A stretch of 40,653 bases of DNA, taken from NCBI GenBank assembly GCA_022447545.1, contig JAKVBI010000035.1, positions 1-40,653 on the forward strand, in the 5' to 3' direction. The notes beneath the pieces were generated by a model, which ran no database searches, was not told the origin of the DNA, and worked only from the letters and a program-made list of their open reading frames with translations. This document shows, one piece after another, positions 16,095-24,892 of this stretch. Source of the stretch: Myxococcota bacterium. Lineage in GTDB: Bacteria; Myxococcota_A; UBA9160; SMWR01. Numbering within the stretch: position 1 is the first letter of the stretch; each line of letters starts with the position of its first letter. The position numbers and the translations under genes are program-made.

Positions 16095-16190
16095 ATGTCG
16101 ATCGAGTCGAAATCGGATTTTCAGATTGGTTCCACGGTGAGTGGGTGTCTGTTCGAAGTTCTCTCGAACTCCCGGCTGGGATGCGCATGA
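16095..16190 (+). CDS. Possible leader ORF (31 residues) upstream of the CoA-transferase
   Basis: ATG 16095 is preceded by GAGGCGAGGA with a 4-nt spacer, a stronger ribosome binding site than that of the gene behind it. The 31-residue product starts MSIESKSDFQIGS and ends at TGA 16188-16190, which overlaps the ATG 16187 of the CoA-transferase as ATGA. It has no recognisable motif. The arrangement fits a leader peptide that couples translation into the CoA-transferase. Confidence 0.45.
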   Translation: MSIESKSDFQIGSTVSGCLFEVLSNSRLGCA

Positions 16191-17416
16191 GCGAACTCTC
16201 GCCGCCTGACGCTGCCCCGCTCGCAGGTGTTCGCGTCATCGAGTGCACTTTGCTGGCACCGAGCGGTCTCGGCATGCACTTGGCAGATCTCGGCGCCGAG
16301 GTCATCAAGGTGGAAGCGCCAGGACGAGGTGATTACGTGCGAGAGGTCGGTCAGGCGAAGATCGACGGGATCTCGCTGCTGCACTGGCACATGAATCGCG
16401 GTAAGCGGAGCCTGGCTTTGGATCTGAGAAAGTCGGAAGGTGTGGAGGTGTTTCGCCAGCTCGTGAGCGGGGCGGACGTAGTGGTGGAGGGCATGCGGCC
16501 AGGTGCGCTGGAACGGCGGGGACTCGGCTGGGAACAACTCCAGAAACTGAACCCAGCCCTGGTGTTCTGCAGCTTGTCGGGTTACGGCATGACTGGCCCC
16601 TATCGGGACTTGGCGAGCCATGGTGTTGCCTACGATGCCTTCGCGGGAACGGCCCCGCCGGCTATCGACGACGAAGGCTTTACCTACATTCCAGACTCCG
16701 CAGGTGTGGGCATGCATGTGGGCGCTCTCTATGGAGCCCTGGGGGTTGTGTCCTGTGTGATCCGAGCGCGGTCCACGGGGCAGGGCTGTGTGCTCGACGT
16801 AGCGCAGAACGACGCGGCTGCGGCATTCAGTTGGTCGAGTATCGAAGGCGCCCGAGCGCATCCGGCGAAGGGTGAAGGCGACGGTGGAAGTTCCTCGGAT
16901 CCCAGTGGAATGTACGCGGCAGTCCGTTATCAGTACTACCAAAGCCTGGATGGGCACGTGCTCTTCATGGCTTCCGAGCGAAAGTTCTGGAAGAACTTCG
17001 CGCGTGGTGTCGAGCGCATTGATCTCTACGAGAAGTGGCCCGGCGAGGAAGTTGGGGATCACGCACGAGGAAACCTCGCGCTTCGTCGTGAATTGCGGGA
17101 GATCTTCTCGTCACGGAACACTCGGGACTGGATTGCATTTGGTTTGGAGCACGATGTTCCCATTACGCCCGTCCACGACGCCCGTAGCGTGACCGGTGAC
17201 CCCCAGTTCCAGGACCGGTTTCGGTGGTTCCCTCGTGAGACCCACGGAGCGGACCTCATGTCGACACCCATTCACGTCGTCGGCGAGACCTTGCCCACAC
17301 CCGTCGGTGCGCCGGTGGAAGTCGGTCGCGACAGTGAGATGATTCTGCGCGATGTCCTGGGTTACGACGACGATCGCATCGAAGCGCTACGCAGCAGCGG
17401 AGTCCTGGGAAGCTGA
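16187..17416 (+). CDS. Family III (CaiB/BaiF-type) CoA-transferase
   Basis: 409 residues, the normal family length. Family III transferases move CoA between carboxylates through an aspartyl-CoA intermediate. Supporting sequence: PLAGVRVIEC at the start, HLADLGAEVIKVEAPGRGD, RGKRSLALDL, FCSLSGYGMTGPY, and the catalytic-Asp region YIPDSAGVGMH with D170, equivalent to Asp169 of formyl-CoA transferase. VPITPVHDARSVTGDPQF near the C-terminus is also typical. I chose ATG 16187; ATG 16181 and GTG 16145 are in frame but less well placed, and a short upstream ORF runs into 16187. The substrate is unknown; neighbours suggest a bulky acyl acid such as a bile acid or fatty acid. Confidence 0.9.
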   Translation: MSELSPPDAAPLAGVRVIECTLLAPSGLGMHLADLGAEVIKVEAPGRGDYVREVGQAKIDGISLLHWHMNRGKRSLALDLRKSEGVEVFRQLVSGADVVVEGMRPGALERRGLGWEQLQKLNPALVFCSLSGYGMTGPYRDLASHGVAYDAFAGTAPPAIDDEGFTYIPDSAGVGMHVGALYGALGVVSCVIRARSTGQGCVLDVAQNDAAAAFSWSSIEGARAHPAKGEGDGGSSSDPSGMYAAVRYQYYQSLDGHVLFMASERKFWKNFARGVERIDLYEKWPGEEVGDHARGNLALRRELREIFSSRNTRDWIAFGLEHDVPITPVHDARSVTGDPQFQDRFRWFPRETHGADLMSTPIHVVGETLPTPVGAPVEVGRDSEMILRDVLGYDDDRIEALRSSGVLGS

Positions 17417-17436
17417 ATCCGAGCCGGGACTCTGCG

Positions 17437-18222
17437 TCAAGGCCAACTCCCTCCGAACTCCCTAGCGTCGACGATGCGTCCCGTCATGCCGCTCCCATTC
17501 TGCGCTGCGAGATAAACCACCGATGGGACAACAGACTCAGGTGTTTTCCAGTCGGACCAGTCGTAGTCTTCTCCGAGTTCGTGGACACTGGTTTCGGTCT
17601 TGACCGCACCGGGCCTCAGAGCGTTCACAGCGATTCCGGCCTCGGCAACCTCCAGGGCGAGGGCCGTACTGAAGCGTTCCATGGCTGCCTTGGCGACTGA
17701 ATACGTCAAGTAACCGGGCGGCATGCCTGAGATGGTGTGCCCGGCGGCTCCGGAGGACATGTTGATGATGCTTCCCGCACCCTGTTTCTTCATGAGTGGG
17801 ATTACATGCTGGCAGGTGGTAAAGAGGCTCCGCACGTTGATGCGCATGGAGAGATCCCACATCTCGTGTGTCGTTTTTTCGAAGAGGCCTCGTGTCGATG
17901 CCATGGCGTTGTTCATGAGTACATCGATCCGACCGTAGGTTTCCAACGTGGTTTGGATCAAATTTGAGATGTCAGACTCGTCACCAATATCGCAACGTAT
18001 GGGTAGTGCGTCTCCTCCTATGGAACGTATCGCCTCGGCGGTCTCATGGATGTTTCCGGGCAGTCCCTCGGGATTGTGGTCGATGGTGCGTGCAGCGCAA
18101 ACGACGCGCGCACCCGCTGCGGCCAAGCCGATAGCCAAGCCTTTGCCGATGCCCCGGGAGGCTCCCGTGACGATGGCAACTTTTCCATCGAGTCGAATTT
18201 TGGGTCCCGAATGGTTCGGCAC
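17437..18222 (-). CDS. Short-chain dehydrogenase/reductase (classical)
   Basis: 261 residues with a complete classical SDR active site: TGASRGIG (residues 19-26) for NAD(P), NNAM (104-107), Ser156/157 (NMSSG), and Y174-x3-K178 (YSVAK). The end (GMTGRIVDAREFGGSW) is slightly different from the usual LDGG. It should oxidise or reduce an alcohol/ketone, probably a hydroxyacyl-CoA or a terpenoid/steroid alcohol given the context. The start is GTG 18222, preceded by AGGAGG with a 5-nt spacer, a strong signal. It is convergent with the CoA-transferase and lies downstream of the APH-like kinase gene on the same strand. Confidence 0.93.
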   Translation of the reverse strand: MPNHSGPKIRLDGKVAIVTGASRGIGKGLAIGLAAAGARVVCAARTIDHNPEGLPGNIHETAEAIRSIGGDALPIRCDIGDESDISNLIQTTLETYGRIDVLMNNAMASTRGLFEKTTHEMWDLSMRINVRSLFTTCQHVIPLMKKQGAGSIINMSSGAAGHTISGMPPGYLTYSVAKAAMERFSTALALEVAEAGIAVNALRPGAVKTETSVHELGEDYDWSDWKTPESVVPSVVYLAAQNGSGMTGRIVDAREFGGSWP

Positions 18223-18266
18223 GTAACCTCCTATACTTTTAAAGCTCTTCGGATTTCCGCGTGGAC

Positions 18267-19349
18267 TTACAGCCTCATCCGACCGGCCTCGTAGTCCTCC
18301 ATCAAGCGCAGGGTCTGTCTTTCAACCAGGTTCGTTTGAAGAAGTCCGCCGGATCCAACTCGCCCGCTGGCAGCGCCAGCTAGTGAGCTGCGGGTGCTGT
18401 TGACCCCCTCGATGAATTGCCAAAGGACCGAGTAGAACTGGAGGACGGGCAGATCAATCGACCGGCTTGTGGCTTCTTCGTATCGCTTGGCGAGGGTGTC
18501 GAAGGGAATGGCCTTGGCCATGATCTTCGGATCCTTCCGGCGTGACAGAGGCATGCAGATGAAACCAAGGTCCTGCATGGGCGGCCCAAGGGTGGCTCTT
18601 TCCCAGTCGAGGACCGCAGCGATGGTGGTGTCCTGCCAGAGAAAATTTCCAAAGCGGTAGTCGCCGTGGACGATGACCAGACTGTCTTCGGGGTCCTGCG
18701 GCGCCTTTTGCTTGAGCCACAGCCCCATGTCTCGCCAGAGGGGAACGCCGATTTCGTTTGCTCGAGCGCTCTCGATCAGTGGATCGAGGTAACGATCGAC
18801 GAGCGCGGCTACGCGTTCATGGGCTGCGCCCCGCGGCCCCAGAGCCGCCTCCAGGCTCGTACCCTGCCAAGGGGCCCGCTGCAGGGCCGCCAGGGTATCG
18901 ATGATTTCGAGACCGAGCGCGTCGCGCCTTTCCTGCCAGACCGGCCACCGTTCGACTTTCGTGATGTCGTGGGAGTCGCCTTCAATGAAGGCTGTCACAC
19001 TGAAAGGTCGCACGAAAACTGCAGGGTCCTCGCTCCACGCGAGAAGTTCGGGAATCGGGACATCGCTATGAGCCAGTGTGGTGAAGATCGCAACGTCTTT
19101 GCTCACCAGGTAGGGTGCCAGAGGTCCGGATGCAGGGGCTCGCTTAATGGCGACGCGTTTCTTTTTTCGTTTTCCATTCTCTTGGAACTCGACGCCGACG
19201 AGGAAGGTCTCCCATGATGCTCCGCCCGAAGGCCTTTCGGTATCGGTAATTCGAAGCTCGGACGATCCGGGGAAGGCTTGGGTCTGTAGGAATTCTGCGA
19301 GGCGGTCCCAGCGCTCACCGGACCGTGCGGATTGCGTGTCATTGCTCAT
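18267..19349 (-). CDS. APH-family phosphotransferase (ACAD10/11 kinase-like)
   Basis: 360 residues from ATG 19349 (a GTG at 19370 would add seven). The fold is the aminoglycoside-phosphotransferase/choline-kinase type: a glycine-rich N-lobe (SGGASWETF), a Lys in VAIKRAP, the catalytic loop H228-G-D230-x4-N235 (HGDYRFGNF) and the metal-binding Asp in VLDWE (D248). These soluble kinases often lie beside acyl-CoA dehydrogenase genes in lipid-degrading bacteria, and the related domain of ACAD10/ACAD11 phosphorylates 4-hydroxyacyl-CoAs. That role is plausible here given the CoA enzymes around it. Antibiotic resistance is unlikely. Confidence 0.88.
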   Translation of the reverse strand: MSNDTQSARSGERWDRLAEFLQTQAFPGSSELRITDTERPSGGASWETFLVGVEFQENGKRKKKRVAIKRAPASGPLAPYLVSKDVAIFTTLAHSDVPIPELLAWSEDPAVFVRPFSVTAFIEGDSHDITKVERWPVWQERRDALGLEIIDTLAALQRAPWQGTSLEAALGPRGAAHERVAALVDRYLDPLIESARANEIGVPLWRDMGLWLKQKAPQDPEDSLVIVHGDYRFGNFLWQDTTIAAVLDWERATLGPPMQDLGFICMPLSRRKDPKIMAKAIPFDTLAKRYEEATSRSIDLPVLQFYSVLWQFIEGVNSTRSSLAGAASGRVGSGGLLQTNLVERQTLRLMEDYEAGRMRL

Positions 19350-19453
19350 CCGGGCATTGCTTTCGGCCACATTTTGTTGTCATGCCCGAAACCGATGGAC
19401 TTGGGAACATTTGGATTGAGTGGTCGGGGCAGGCGCGGTAGTGTGGATCGATC

Positions 19454-20572
19454 ATGTATACCACTGTCAGGGACATGCTGGGAAGCGAGTTTCCCATCTT
19501 CGCGTTCAGCCACTGTCGGGACGTCGTGGCCGCGGTGTCGAAGGCGGGAGGAGTCGGAGTTCTCGGTGTCGTCGGATACTCGCCCGAGCAACTTCAGGTC
19601 GAACTCGACTGGATCGAGCAGGAGATCGGCGATCGCCCCTACGGTGTCGACATCCTCATCCCTGCGAAGTTCGTCGGAAAGGATAAGGGAGGGCTCGACG
19701 ACGGAAAGCTGAATGAGCTGATTCCCGACGAGCACCGCCGTTTCCTGGAAGGTCTACTGGCAGAGCACGGAATTTCTGCGGCGGCGGAAGAAGTGAAGAG
19801 TCGGGGCTCCATGGGTTTCGAGCAGGAGAAACAACGCGAGTTGATCGAAGTCGCGTTCCAACACCGCATCAAACTCGTCGCGAACGCGCTGGGTCCACCC
19901 CCTGACTGGATGATCGAGCGAGGACACGAAGAGGGTGTTCTTGTCGCCGCACTGGCGGGCAAGGCCGAACACGCCCGCAATCACGCTGAGGCGGGAGTCG
20001 ACATCGTCGTGGCTCAGGGTTACGAGGCGGGGGGGCATACCGGTGAGATCGCCACGATGGTTCTCATACCGGAGGTCGTCGATGCCGTTCATCCCGTGCC
20101 GGTTCTCGCGGCTGGTGGGATCGGAAATGGCAGGCAGATCGCTGCCGCACTAAGCCTCGGTGCGCAGGGCGTCTGGACGGGTTCCGTTTGGCTCACGACG
20201 GAAGAAGCCGAGACGCACCCAGTCGTAAAGGAGAAATTTCTGACAGCGACGTCCAGCGATACCATTCGCTCCCGCTCGCGAACAGGAAAGCCGGCGCGGC
20301 AACTCCGGAGCGCCTGGACCGATGCGTGGGAAGACCCGGAAAACCCGTCGCCTCTTCCGATGCCTCTGCAAACGCAGTTGGTCCAGAAGTACTGGCGTCG
20401 CATTGAGAACAGCGCTCACAAATCCATCGGGGCCGAGCAACTCATCAATTATTTCGTGGGTCAGGTGGTTGGATCGATGAACGACGTTCGCTCGGTACGC
20501 AGCGTCGTAGAAACAATGGTGCAGGAATACATCGATACGATGGAGCGCCTCGACCGCTGGGCTTCCGGCTGA
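19454..20572 (+). CDS. Nitronate monooxygenase / 2-nitropropane dioxygenase family flavoprotein
   Basis: 372 residues, FMN-binding TIM barrel. Signature parts are GGVGVLGVVGYSPEQL near the N-terminus, the catalytic-His loop VAQGYEAGGHTGEIATMVLIPEV split around residues 186-207 (GYEAGGHTG), VLAAGGIGNGRQIAAALSLGAQGV for the FMN phosphate, and GSVWLTTEEAETHP. Members oxidise nitronates, but many homologues in lipid-degradation clusters have other or unknown roles, some resembling enoyl reductases. It is divergent from the APH-like kinase and followed after 48 bp by a CoA-transferase, so the two likely form an operon. Confidence 0.9.
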   Translation: MYTTVRDMLGSEFPIFAFSHCRDVVAAVSKAGGVGVLGVVGYSPEQLQVELDWIEQEIGDRPYGVDILIPAKFVGKDKGGLDDGKLNELIPDEHRRFLEGLLAEHGISAAAEEVKSRGSMGFEQEKQRELIEVAFQHRIKLVANALGPPPDWMIERGHEEGVLVAALAGKAEHARNHAEAGVDIVVAQGYEAGGHTGEIATMVLIPEVVDAVHPVPVLAAGGIGNGRQIAAALSLGAQGVWTGSVWLTTEEAETHPVVKEKFLTATSSDTIRSRSRTGKPARQLRSAWTDAWEDPENPSPLPMPLQTQLVQKYWRRIENSAHKSIGAEQLINYFVGQVVGSMNDVRSVRSVVETMVQEYIDTMERLDRWASG

Positions 20573-20620
20573 GAAGATCCCACGGGGTGCTCGTCCCCGA
20601 GCCCGGCGAAGGAGTGTCGG

Positions 20621-21937
20621 ATGTCCTCGGTCGAGCAGTTCACCTCTGAGTACAGTGCCAAGCTTACGGATTCGGATGATGCGGTTGCGTCACTTCCCGA
20701 GGACAGCCTGGTTATCTTTGGCACTGGGCTCTCGGAGCCGCAACGTTTGTTGTGGTCGCTATCGAATCGTTTGCGCGATGGCAACCTGTGTCGATTGCGT
20801 ATCTTCAGTGGACCGCCGAGTTACCACGCGGCCGACTCGCTCTGTGCACCTGACATCGCAGACAAAGTCGAGAGGGTTTCTCAGTTCGTTGGGCCTGCCG
20901 AGCGAAATGACATACGGGCAGGTCTGGTCTCTTATCTCCCTCATCAGTTTCATTCAATTCCCCGACTCATCTCAGAGACCATGGAGGTCACCTTGGCCTT
21001 CACCACCGTGTCGCCCATGGACGAATCGGGTCACTTCACACTTGGCACCAACAACGACTTCATTTCCACAGCCCTTCGTTGTGCAAGAGAGGTGATCGTC
21101 GAGGTCAACGAGAACATGCCGCGAGTGCATGGCGATGCCCGCCTTCACATCAGCGACGTGGATGCCGTTGTGGAAAATCACATTCCCATGCCGCCTGTGG
21201 AGCGCGTGGCTGGAGGCCCCGTGGATGAGAAGATCGCTGGCTGGATTGCTGAACTCGTTCCTGAGGCAGCCACTATCCAGGTGGGGTCTGGGGCGTTGCC
21301 GGGAATGGTCTGCGCGGCGCTAGAAGGGCACCGCGACCTTGGTATCCACACCGAGTTGATGGTTCCAGGGCTTCTGGATCTGGTGCGTTCAGGCGCTGCC
21401 AATGGTTCCAAGAAGACTGAAAAGCCGGGAAAGCACGTGTTCACTTTGGTGGTTGGAGACGCAGATGATCTCGCATTGATCCACGAAAACCCCGACTTCG
21501 AGAGTCACCCTGTCAGTTACACGAACCGGCCTTCCGTGATCGCTAGAAATGATCGCATGATCTCGATCAATTCTGCGCTCGAGGTCGACTTGTTGGGGCA
21601 GGTGAATGCGGAGTCTTTGGAAGGATTCCAATTCAGTGGTGCCGGGGGGCAACTCGATTTCGTGCGCGGTGCTTACGATTCGAAAGGTGGGAAGTCTATC
21701 CTGGCGTTCCACTCCACCGCGAAACAGGGAACCATTTCGCGCATAGTTCCGATGTTTCGCGAGGGAACTGTCGTGACCACGCCGCGCAGCGATACTCACT
21801 ATGTAGTGACCGAGTTCGGGGTAGCAAACTTAAAGGGAAAGTCCGTCAAGGAACGGGCGTTGGCGATCATCGAACTCTCCCATCCGGATTTCCGAGAAGA
21901 ACTGCACCGGGCGAGCCGGGAACTCCATCTCATCTGA
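20621..21937 (+). CDS. Acetyl-CoA hydrolase / 4-hydroxybutyrate-type CoA-transferase
   Basis: 438 residues, the usual length of the family I 4-hydroxybutyrate CoA-transferase/acetyl-CoA hydrolase group, which works through a glutamyl-CoA thioester. The catalytic Glu is E321 in INSALEVDLLGQVNAE. Other landmarks are FTTVSPMDESGHFTLG, IQVGSGALPGMV, HTELMVPGLLDL, and FSGAGGQLDFVRGAYDSKGG near the C-terminus. It starts at ATG 20621, about 50 bp after the nitronate-monooxygenase-like gene. Together with the family III enzyme at 16187 it gives the region two unrelated ways of loading or unloading CoA. The acyl group is unknown. Confidence 0.93.
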   Translation: MSSVEQFTSEYSAKLTDSDDAVASLPEDSLVIFGTGLSEPQRLLWSLSNRLRDGNLCRLRIFSGPPSYHAADSLCAPDIADKVERVSQFVGPAERNDIRAGLVSYLPHQFHSIPRLISETMEVTLAFTTVSPMDESGHFTLGTNNDFISTALRCAREVIVEVNENMPRVHGDARLHISDVDAVVENHIPMPPVERVAGGPVDEKIAGWIAELVPEAATIQVGSGALPGMVCAALEGHRDLGIHTELMVPGLLDLVRSGAANGSKKTEKPGKHVFTLVVGDADDLALIHENPDFESHPVSYTNRPSVIARNDRMISINSALEVDLLGQVNAESLEGFQFSGAGGQLDFVRGAYDSKGGKSILAFHSTAKQGTISRIVPMFREGTVVTTPRSDTHYVVTEFGVANLKGKSVKERALAIIELSHPDFREELHRASRELHLI

Positions 21938-21955
21938 CGGCTTCGCATTTCGTCT

Positions 21956-21984
21956 TTGTTACTCGTGTGAACGAAGTGGATAAG
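21956..21984 (+). promoter_or_regulatory. Candidate sigma-70-type promoter
   Basis: TTGTTA, a 17-base spacer and GATAAG lie 44 bp upstream of the lipocalin-like gene. Each box matches the consensus at four of six positions and the spacing is ideal. The 90-bp gap has no terminator, so this would be an additional start rather than the only one. Confidence 0.3.
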
Positions 21985-22027
21985 AACTGATTGTGATCGG
22001 AATAGGCGTCGCGTAAGGTGGATGCCC

Positions 22028-23029
22028 ATGACCGAACAGGAACGGAATGGCGACGAACTTGGATCCGTCATCCAGCGGCGAGACATGTATTTTCATGAGC
22101 CGCGCTATCGGGATTACCGGTGGTTCGAGACAAATTGGTTCACATGGACGATTCCTCAGGAAGCCATGCGGGGTCATATGAGGGCCGGGTTTCGTACGAA
22201 TCTGGGAGTCGTCGAGTCGACTTGTTTTGTTTTCAACAATCCGGATTCGCATGCAGGGCCCCTCGGCGTGCTCTACTCAGACCGCCAAAGTCACGTTCCC
22301 ATGCCCGTTACCAATTTGGACCACTACGATCTGGTCAGTGGGCTCTCGGTGCGCATGACCCAACCTCTTTCAGAGTGGGAAGTTCGATATGAGGGTGGGC
22401 ACGATACGAGTTTCGATCTTCACTATCGGTCGATGATGCCTCCGCTGCACATCAGCGAGACTGGGACCGACGAGGTGAAGCACGCCACGATCCACCACGG
22501 TCACATCGACCAGATGATGCATGTGACGGGGACGGTGCGGGTCCGGGGAGTCGAATATGAAGTGAATTGGGCTGCACCGCGTGATCACTCGTGGAGTTCG
22601 AGGCCCGAGTCCTCGTCTGGTTACGGCTTCCCCATGTCGGGCAACTTCGATTACGGCAGTTTCGGGGAAGGGGGACAAGACTTCACCTTCTTCGTCCAGA
22701 CTCGGAATGCATGGAAGGACCTTCGGCAGGGCGTCGTTCACAATGGCTATATCATCGACGGTGGCGACCTGCTGCGGATCAAGTCCGGGGAGGGACGCTA
22801 CACCTACGAGGAGTCTGACTGGGTCATCAAGGCTCTCACCTACGAAATCGAGGATGAGCGAGGGCGCACCCACATTTTCGAGGGGGTGCCCCGAAGTTTC
22901 TACGGTTCGGGTGCTGGGACCCTAGCCGCCGTCGAATGGCGGAATCGAGATGGGGAGACCGGCTGGGGTGAATACAATTGGCACGGCGACGTGTACGAAC
23001 TTCAGCGGATCGGTCGCCCGCCTCAGTGA
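22028..23029 (+). CDS. Lipocalin-like (AttH/CrtC-type) protein, function unknown
   Basis: 333 residues, rich in Trp, Tyr, His and beta-strand-forming stretches, with no signal peptide. The central APRDHSWSSR resembles the DRSWG motif of the AttH/CrtC (hydroxyneurosporene synthase) lipocalin-like superfamily, and the His-rich HHGHIDQMMHVTG segment just before it fits the barrel in which such proteins bind hydrophobic compounds. Similar unnamed proteins occur in mycobacteria and in lipid-degrading Proteobacteria. I chose ATG 22028 because AAGGTGG lies six bases upstream; ATG 22022 is too close to it. Possible roles are hydration or binding of a terpenoid or steroid. The assignment rests on motif resemblance only. 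Confidence 0.75.
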   Translation: MTEQERNGDELGSVIQRRDMYFHEPRYRDYRWFETNWFTWTIPQEAMRGHMRAGFRTNLGVVESTCFVFNNPDSHAGPLGVLYSDRQSHVPMPVTNLDHYDLVSGLSVRMTQPLSEWEVRYEGGHDTSFDLHYRSMMPPLHISETGTDEVKHATIHHGHIDQMMHVTGTVRVRGVEYEVNWAAPRDHSWSSRPESSSGYGFPMSGNFDYGSFGEGGQDFTFFVQTRNAWKDLRQGVVHNGYIIDGGDLLRIKSGEGRYTYEESDWVIKALTYEIEDERGRTHIFEGVPRSFYGSGAGTLAAVEWRNRDGETGWGEYNWHGDVYELQRIGRPPQ

Positions 23030-23174
23030 AGGTTCGTCTGTCACGGTGCGCCTCGGCCAGGTCGGGATTCCGGTCTTCGAGATGGCAATTCAAGTAAGAT
23101 AAATTCCACGAAGCGGGAATCGCCGATCGTTGGCTTGGCCTGTCGGGAGGCGTACGCGCGGTGGAGGAAGCGAC

Positions 23175-24311
23175 ATGGCAGCCGAGAGCTACCGCTTGTT
23201 CGACATGGACAATCACTACTACGAGACCGCAGATGCCTACACCCGGCATCTCGAACCCGAGTATCGGGACAAGATCCCTGGTAGAAGCGACTTAGGTTCG
23301 GAGAAGCCGCCTGGTCAAGAGAACTGGGTGATGCGCCCGGGTTCGCTCAAGGAGTACCTGCGGAAGATGAAGTCCCAGGACACCGAGGAGCCGTACGTCT
23401 TGATGGAACCGATCCCCGCATTTACGGATCGAGATGCGCGCATCGAAATGATGGACGAACAGGGCATCGAGGCCTGCGCGATGTTCTCGACTGCAGTCTC
23501 CATGGAACACAAGATCGAAGACCCTCAAACGCTCTACGCTTACTTTCGCGCTCTGAACCGCTGGATCGAGGATGATTGGGGGTTCGCGTACAAGAATCGA
23601 ATTTTCTGTCCACCCCACCTTTCGCTACGTGACCTCGACATGGCGATCCTCGAACTCGATCGGGTCATTGGCTCGGGGGCTCGAGTGATCAACCTCAGGC
23701 CTGGCCACGCCTACGGTCGCTCGCAGGGAGACCCTTATTTCGATCCCTTCTGGGCGCGGGTCAACGAGGCTCACATGTCGGTTCTGTACCACCAGGGTGA
23801 GGGAGGTCACAATGCGGCCCTCGCTCCTTTGTGGGGCTATGAGGCCGACCCTGAAGTCTTCGAAATGTCTGCCTGGCAGTGGCTCAACAGCTACGGAGAC
23901 CTTCCGATCATCGCCGCACTCTCACAGCTCATCTATGACAACGTTTTTGGTCGATTCCCCAACATCAAAGTGGCTAGCGTCGAAAATGGTGCCGGCTGGG
24001 TTCCCTACTTCATGAGCCGAATCGACAAGATGAGAGGGATGGGACGAAATGGGCCGTGGATTGGTGGCCCGCTCAAGGAACGGCCTACGGAGATCGCGCG
24101 CCGGCACATCGTCGTGACCCCATACCCAGAAGATGATGTGGAGGCCATCGTCGAGACCGTGGGCCATGAGATGATCGCCATGGGCTCGGACTATCCTCAC
24201 GCCGAGGGGTTGGCAGAGCCTTCTGAGTTCCGGCGCCTCGTCAATGGATTGCGGGAAGATCAGCAACGTTGGATCCTGCGTGAGAACGGTTTCAGCGTGA
24301 TACAGAACTGA
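23175..24311 (+). CDS. Amidohydrolase family 2 (TIM-barrel) protein
   Basis: 378 residues. The opening YRLFDMDNHYYE has the Asp-x-Asp/His pattern of the amidohydro_2 group (decarboxylases and hydrolases such as ACMSD and LigW relatives). Other typical parts are RDARIEMMDEQGIEAC, PPHLSLRDLDMAI, RPGHAYG, the metal/active-site histidine in SVLYHQGEGGH, and MGSDYPHAEGL, which carries the late catalytic Asp. The start at ATG 23175 is fixed by GGAGGAAG seven to eight bases upstream. Close relatives are numerous in mycobacteria and in uncultured Deltaproteobacteria, often beside steroid or aromatic genes. Hydrolysis or decarboxylation of a ring-derived product is a reasonable guess. The small gene behind follows after 18 bp. 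Confidence 0.9.
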   Translation: MAAESYRLFDMDNHYYETADAYTRHLEPEYRDKIPGRSDLGSEKPPGQENWVMRPGSLKEYLRKMKSQDTEEPYVLMEPIPAFTDRDARIEMMDEQGIEACAMFSTAVSMEHKIEDPQTLYAYFRALNRWIEDDWGFAYKNRIFCPPHLSLRDLDMAILELDRVIGSGARVINLRPGHAYGRSQGDPYFDPFWARVNEAHMSVLYHQGEGGHNAALAPLWGYEADPEVFEMSAWQWLNSYGDLPIIAALSQLIYDNVFGRFPNIKVASVENGAGWVPYFMSRIDKMRGMGRNGPWIGGPLKERPTEIARRHIVVTPYPEDDVEAIVETVGHEMIAMGSDYPHAEGLAEPSEFRRLVNGLREDQQRWILRENGFSVIQN

Positions 24312-24329
24312 ACGGGTGGGACCGCGCGC

Positions 24330-24773
24330 ATGTTCTACGAATCCATCGGAAGTCTTCTGAGTCAGGCGGCGGAGGTTCTGAAGTCGGATGATCCCGACCG
24401 TCCCATGGATGAGCGCGGTCTTCGAGAGCGACGTCAGATCACGACTCTGCTGCGTCGTATCGGTGCGATCTGGCCCGAGTTGTTCCAGGCACTGAGTGAA
24501 GAATCGGCTGTTTTGGAGGCGGCTTTGAGACGGCTCGGAGAGGTCGCTCGCGAATACCGGTTGGTCCCGGCGAGTGATGATGTGGTCATGACGCCCGTCG
24601 ACCCCCTCGTGCGTTACCGCCAGCTGCATCAAGCGCTCGATGAGTTGGTGATCCTGTTCCACGAGCACGGAGATGAGGACTGGGCACAGGAGGCTCTCCA
24701 CGATCTGCGCCGAGGATTGGCGGAGGCCGCGGAGATTCAGGGCCGGCTGGTCGACGGAATGCTGGCTGCGTGA
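24330..24773 (+). CDS. Small helical protein, unknown
   Basis: 147 residues, predicted almost entirely alpha-helical and acidic, without signal peptide, membrane helix, cysteine cluster or catalytic motif. Charged heptad-like stretches (LRERRQITTLLRRIG, LEAALRRLGEVAREY, ALHDLRRGLAEAAEI) suggest a helical bundle or dimer. It begins 18 bp after the amidohydrolase gene and probably shares its transcript. I do not recognise the family. Confidence 0.7.
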   Translation: MFYESIGSLLSQAAEVLKSDDPDRPMDERGLRERRQITTLLRRIGAIWPELFQALSEESAVLEAALRRLGEVAREYRLVPASDDVVMTPVDPLVRYRQLHQALDELVILFHEHGDEDWAQEALHDLRRGLAEAAEIQGRLVDGMLAA

Positions 24774-24892
24774 GGGTTCGCTCTGCTTTCGTCATGAGAG
24801 TTCTGATGTTTCCGTTCGTGCCCTTTATGTGGTGTTGAGCATCTCTGTGGAGCAAGGGGCGACGGAGAAGAGGAATCAAACGGGTTAGGGCC

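Noticed and set aside
16121-17062. 313-codon open frame on the minus strand
   Set aside because: Antisense to the family III CoA-transferase, which has complete family motifs.
18267-19349. Aminoglycoside resistance gene
   Set aside because: The kinase core is of the APH fold but the HGDYRFGN/LDWE version and lipid-CoA neighbours fit the ACAD10/11-type housekeeping kinases.
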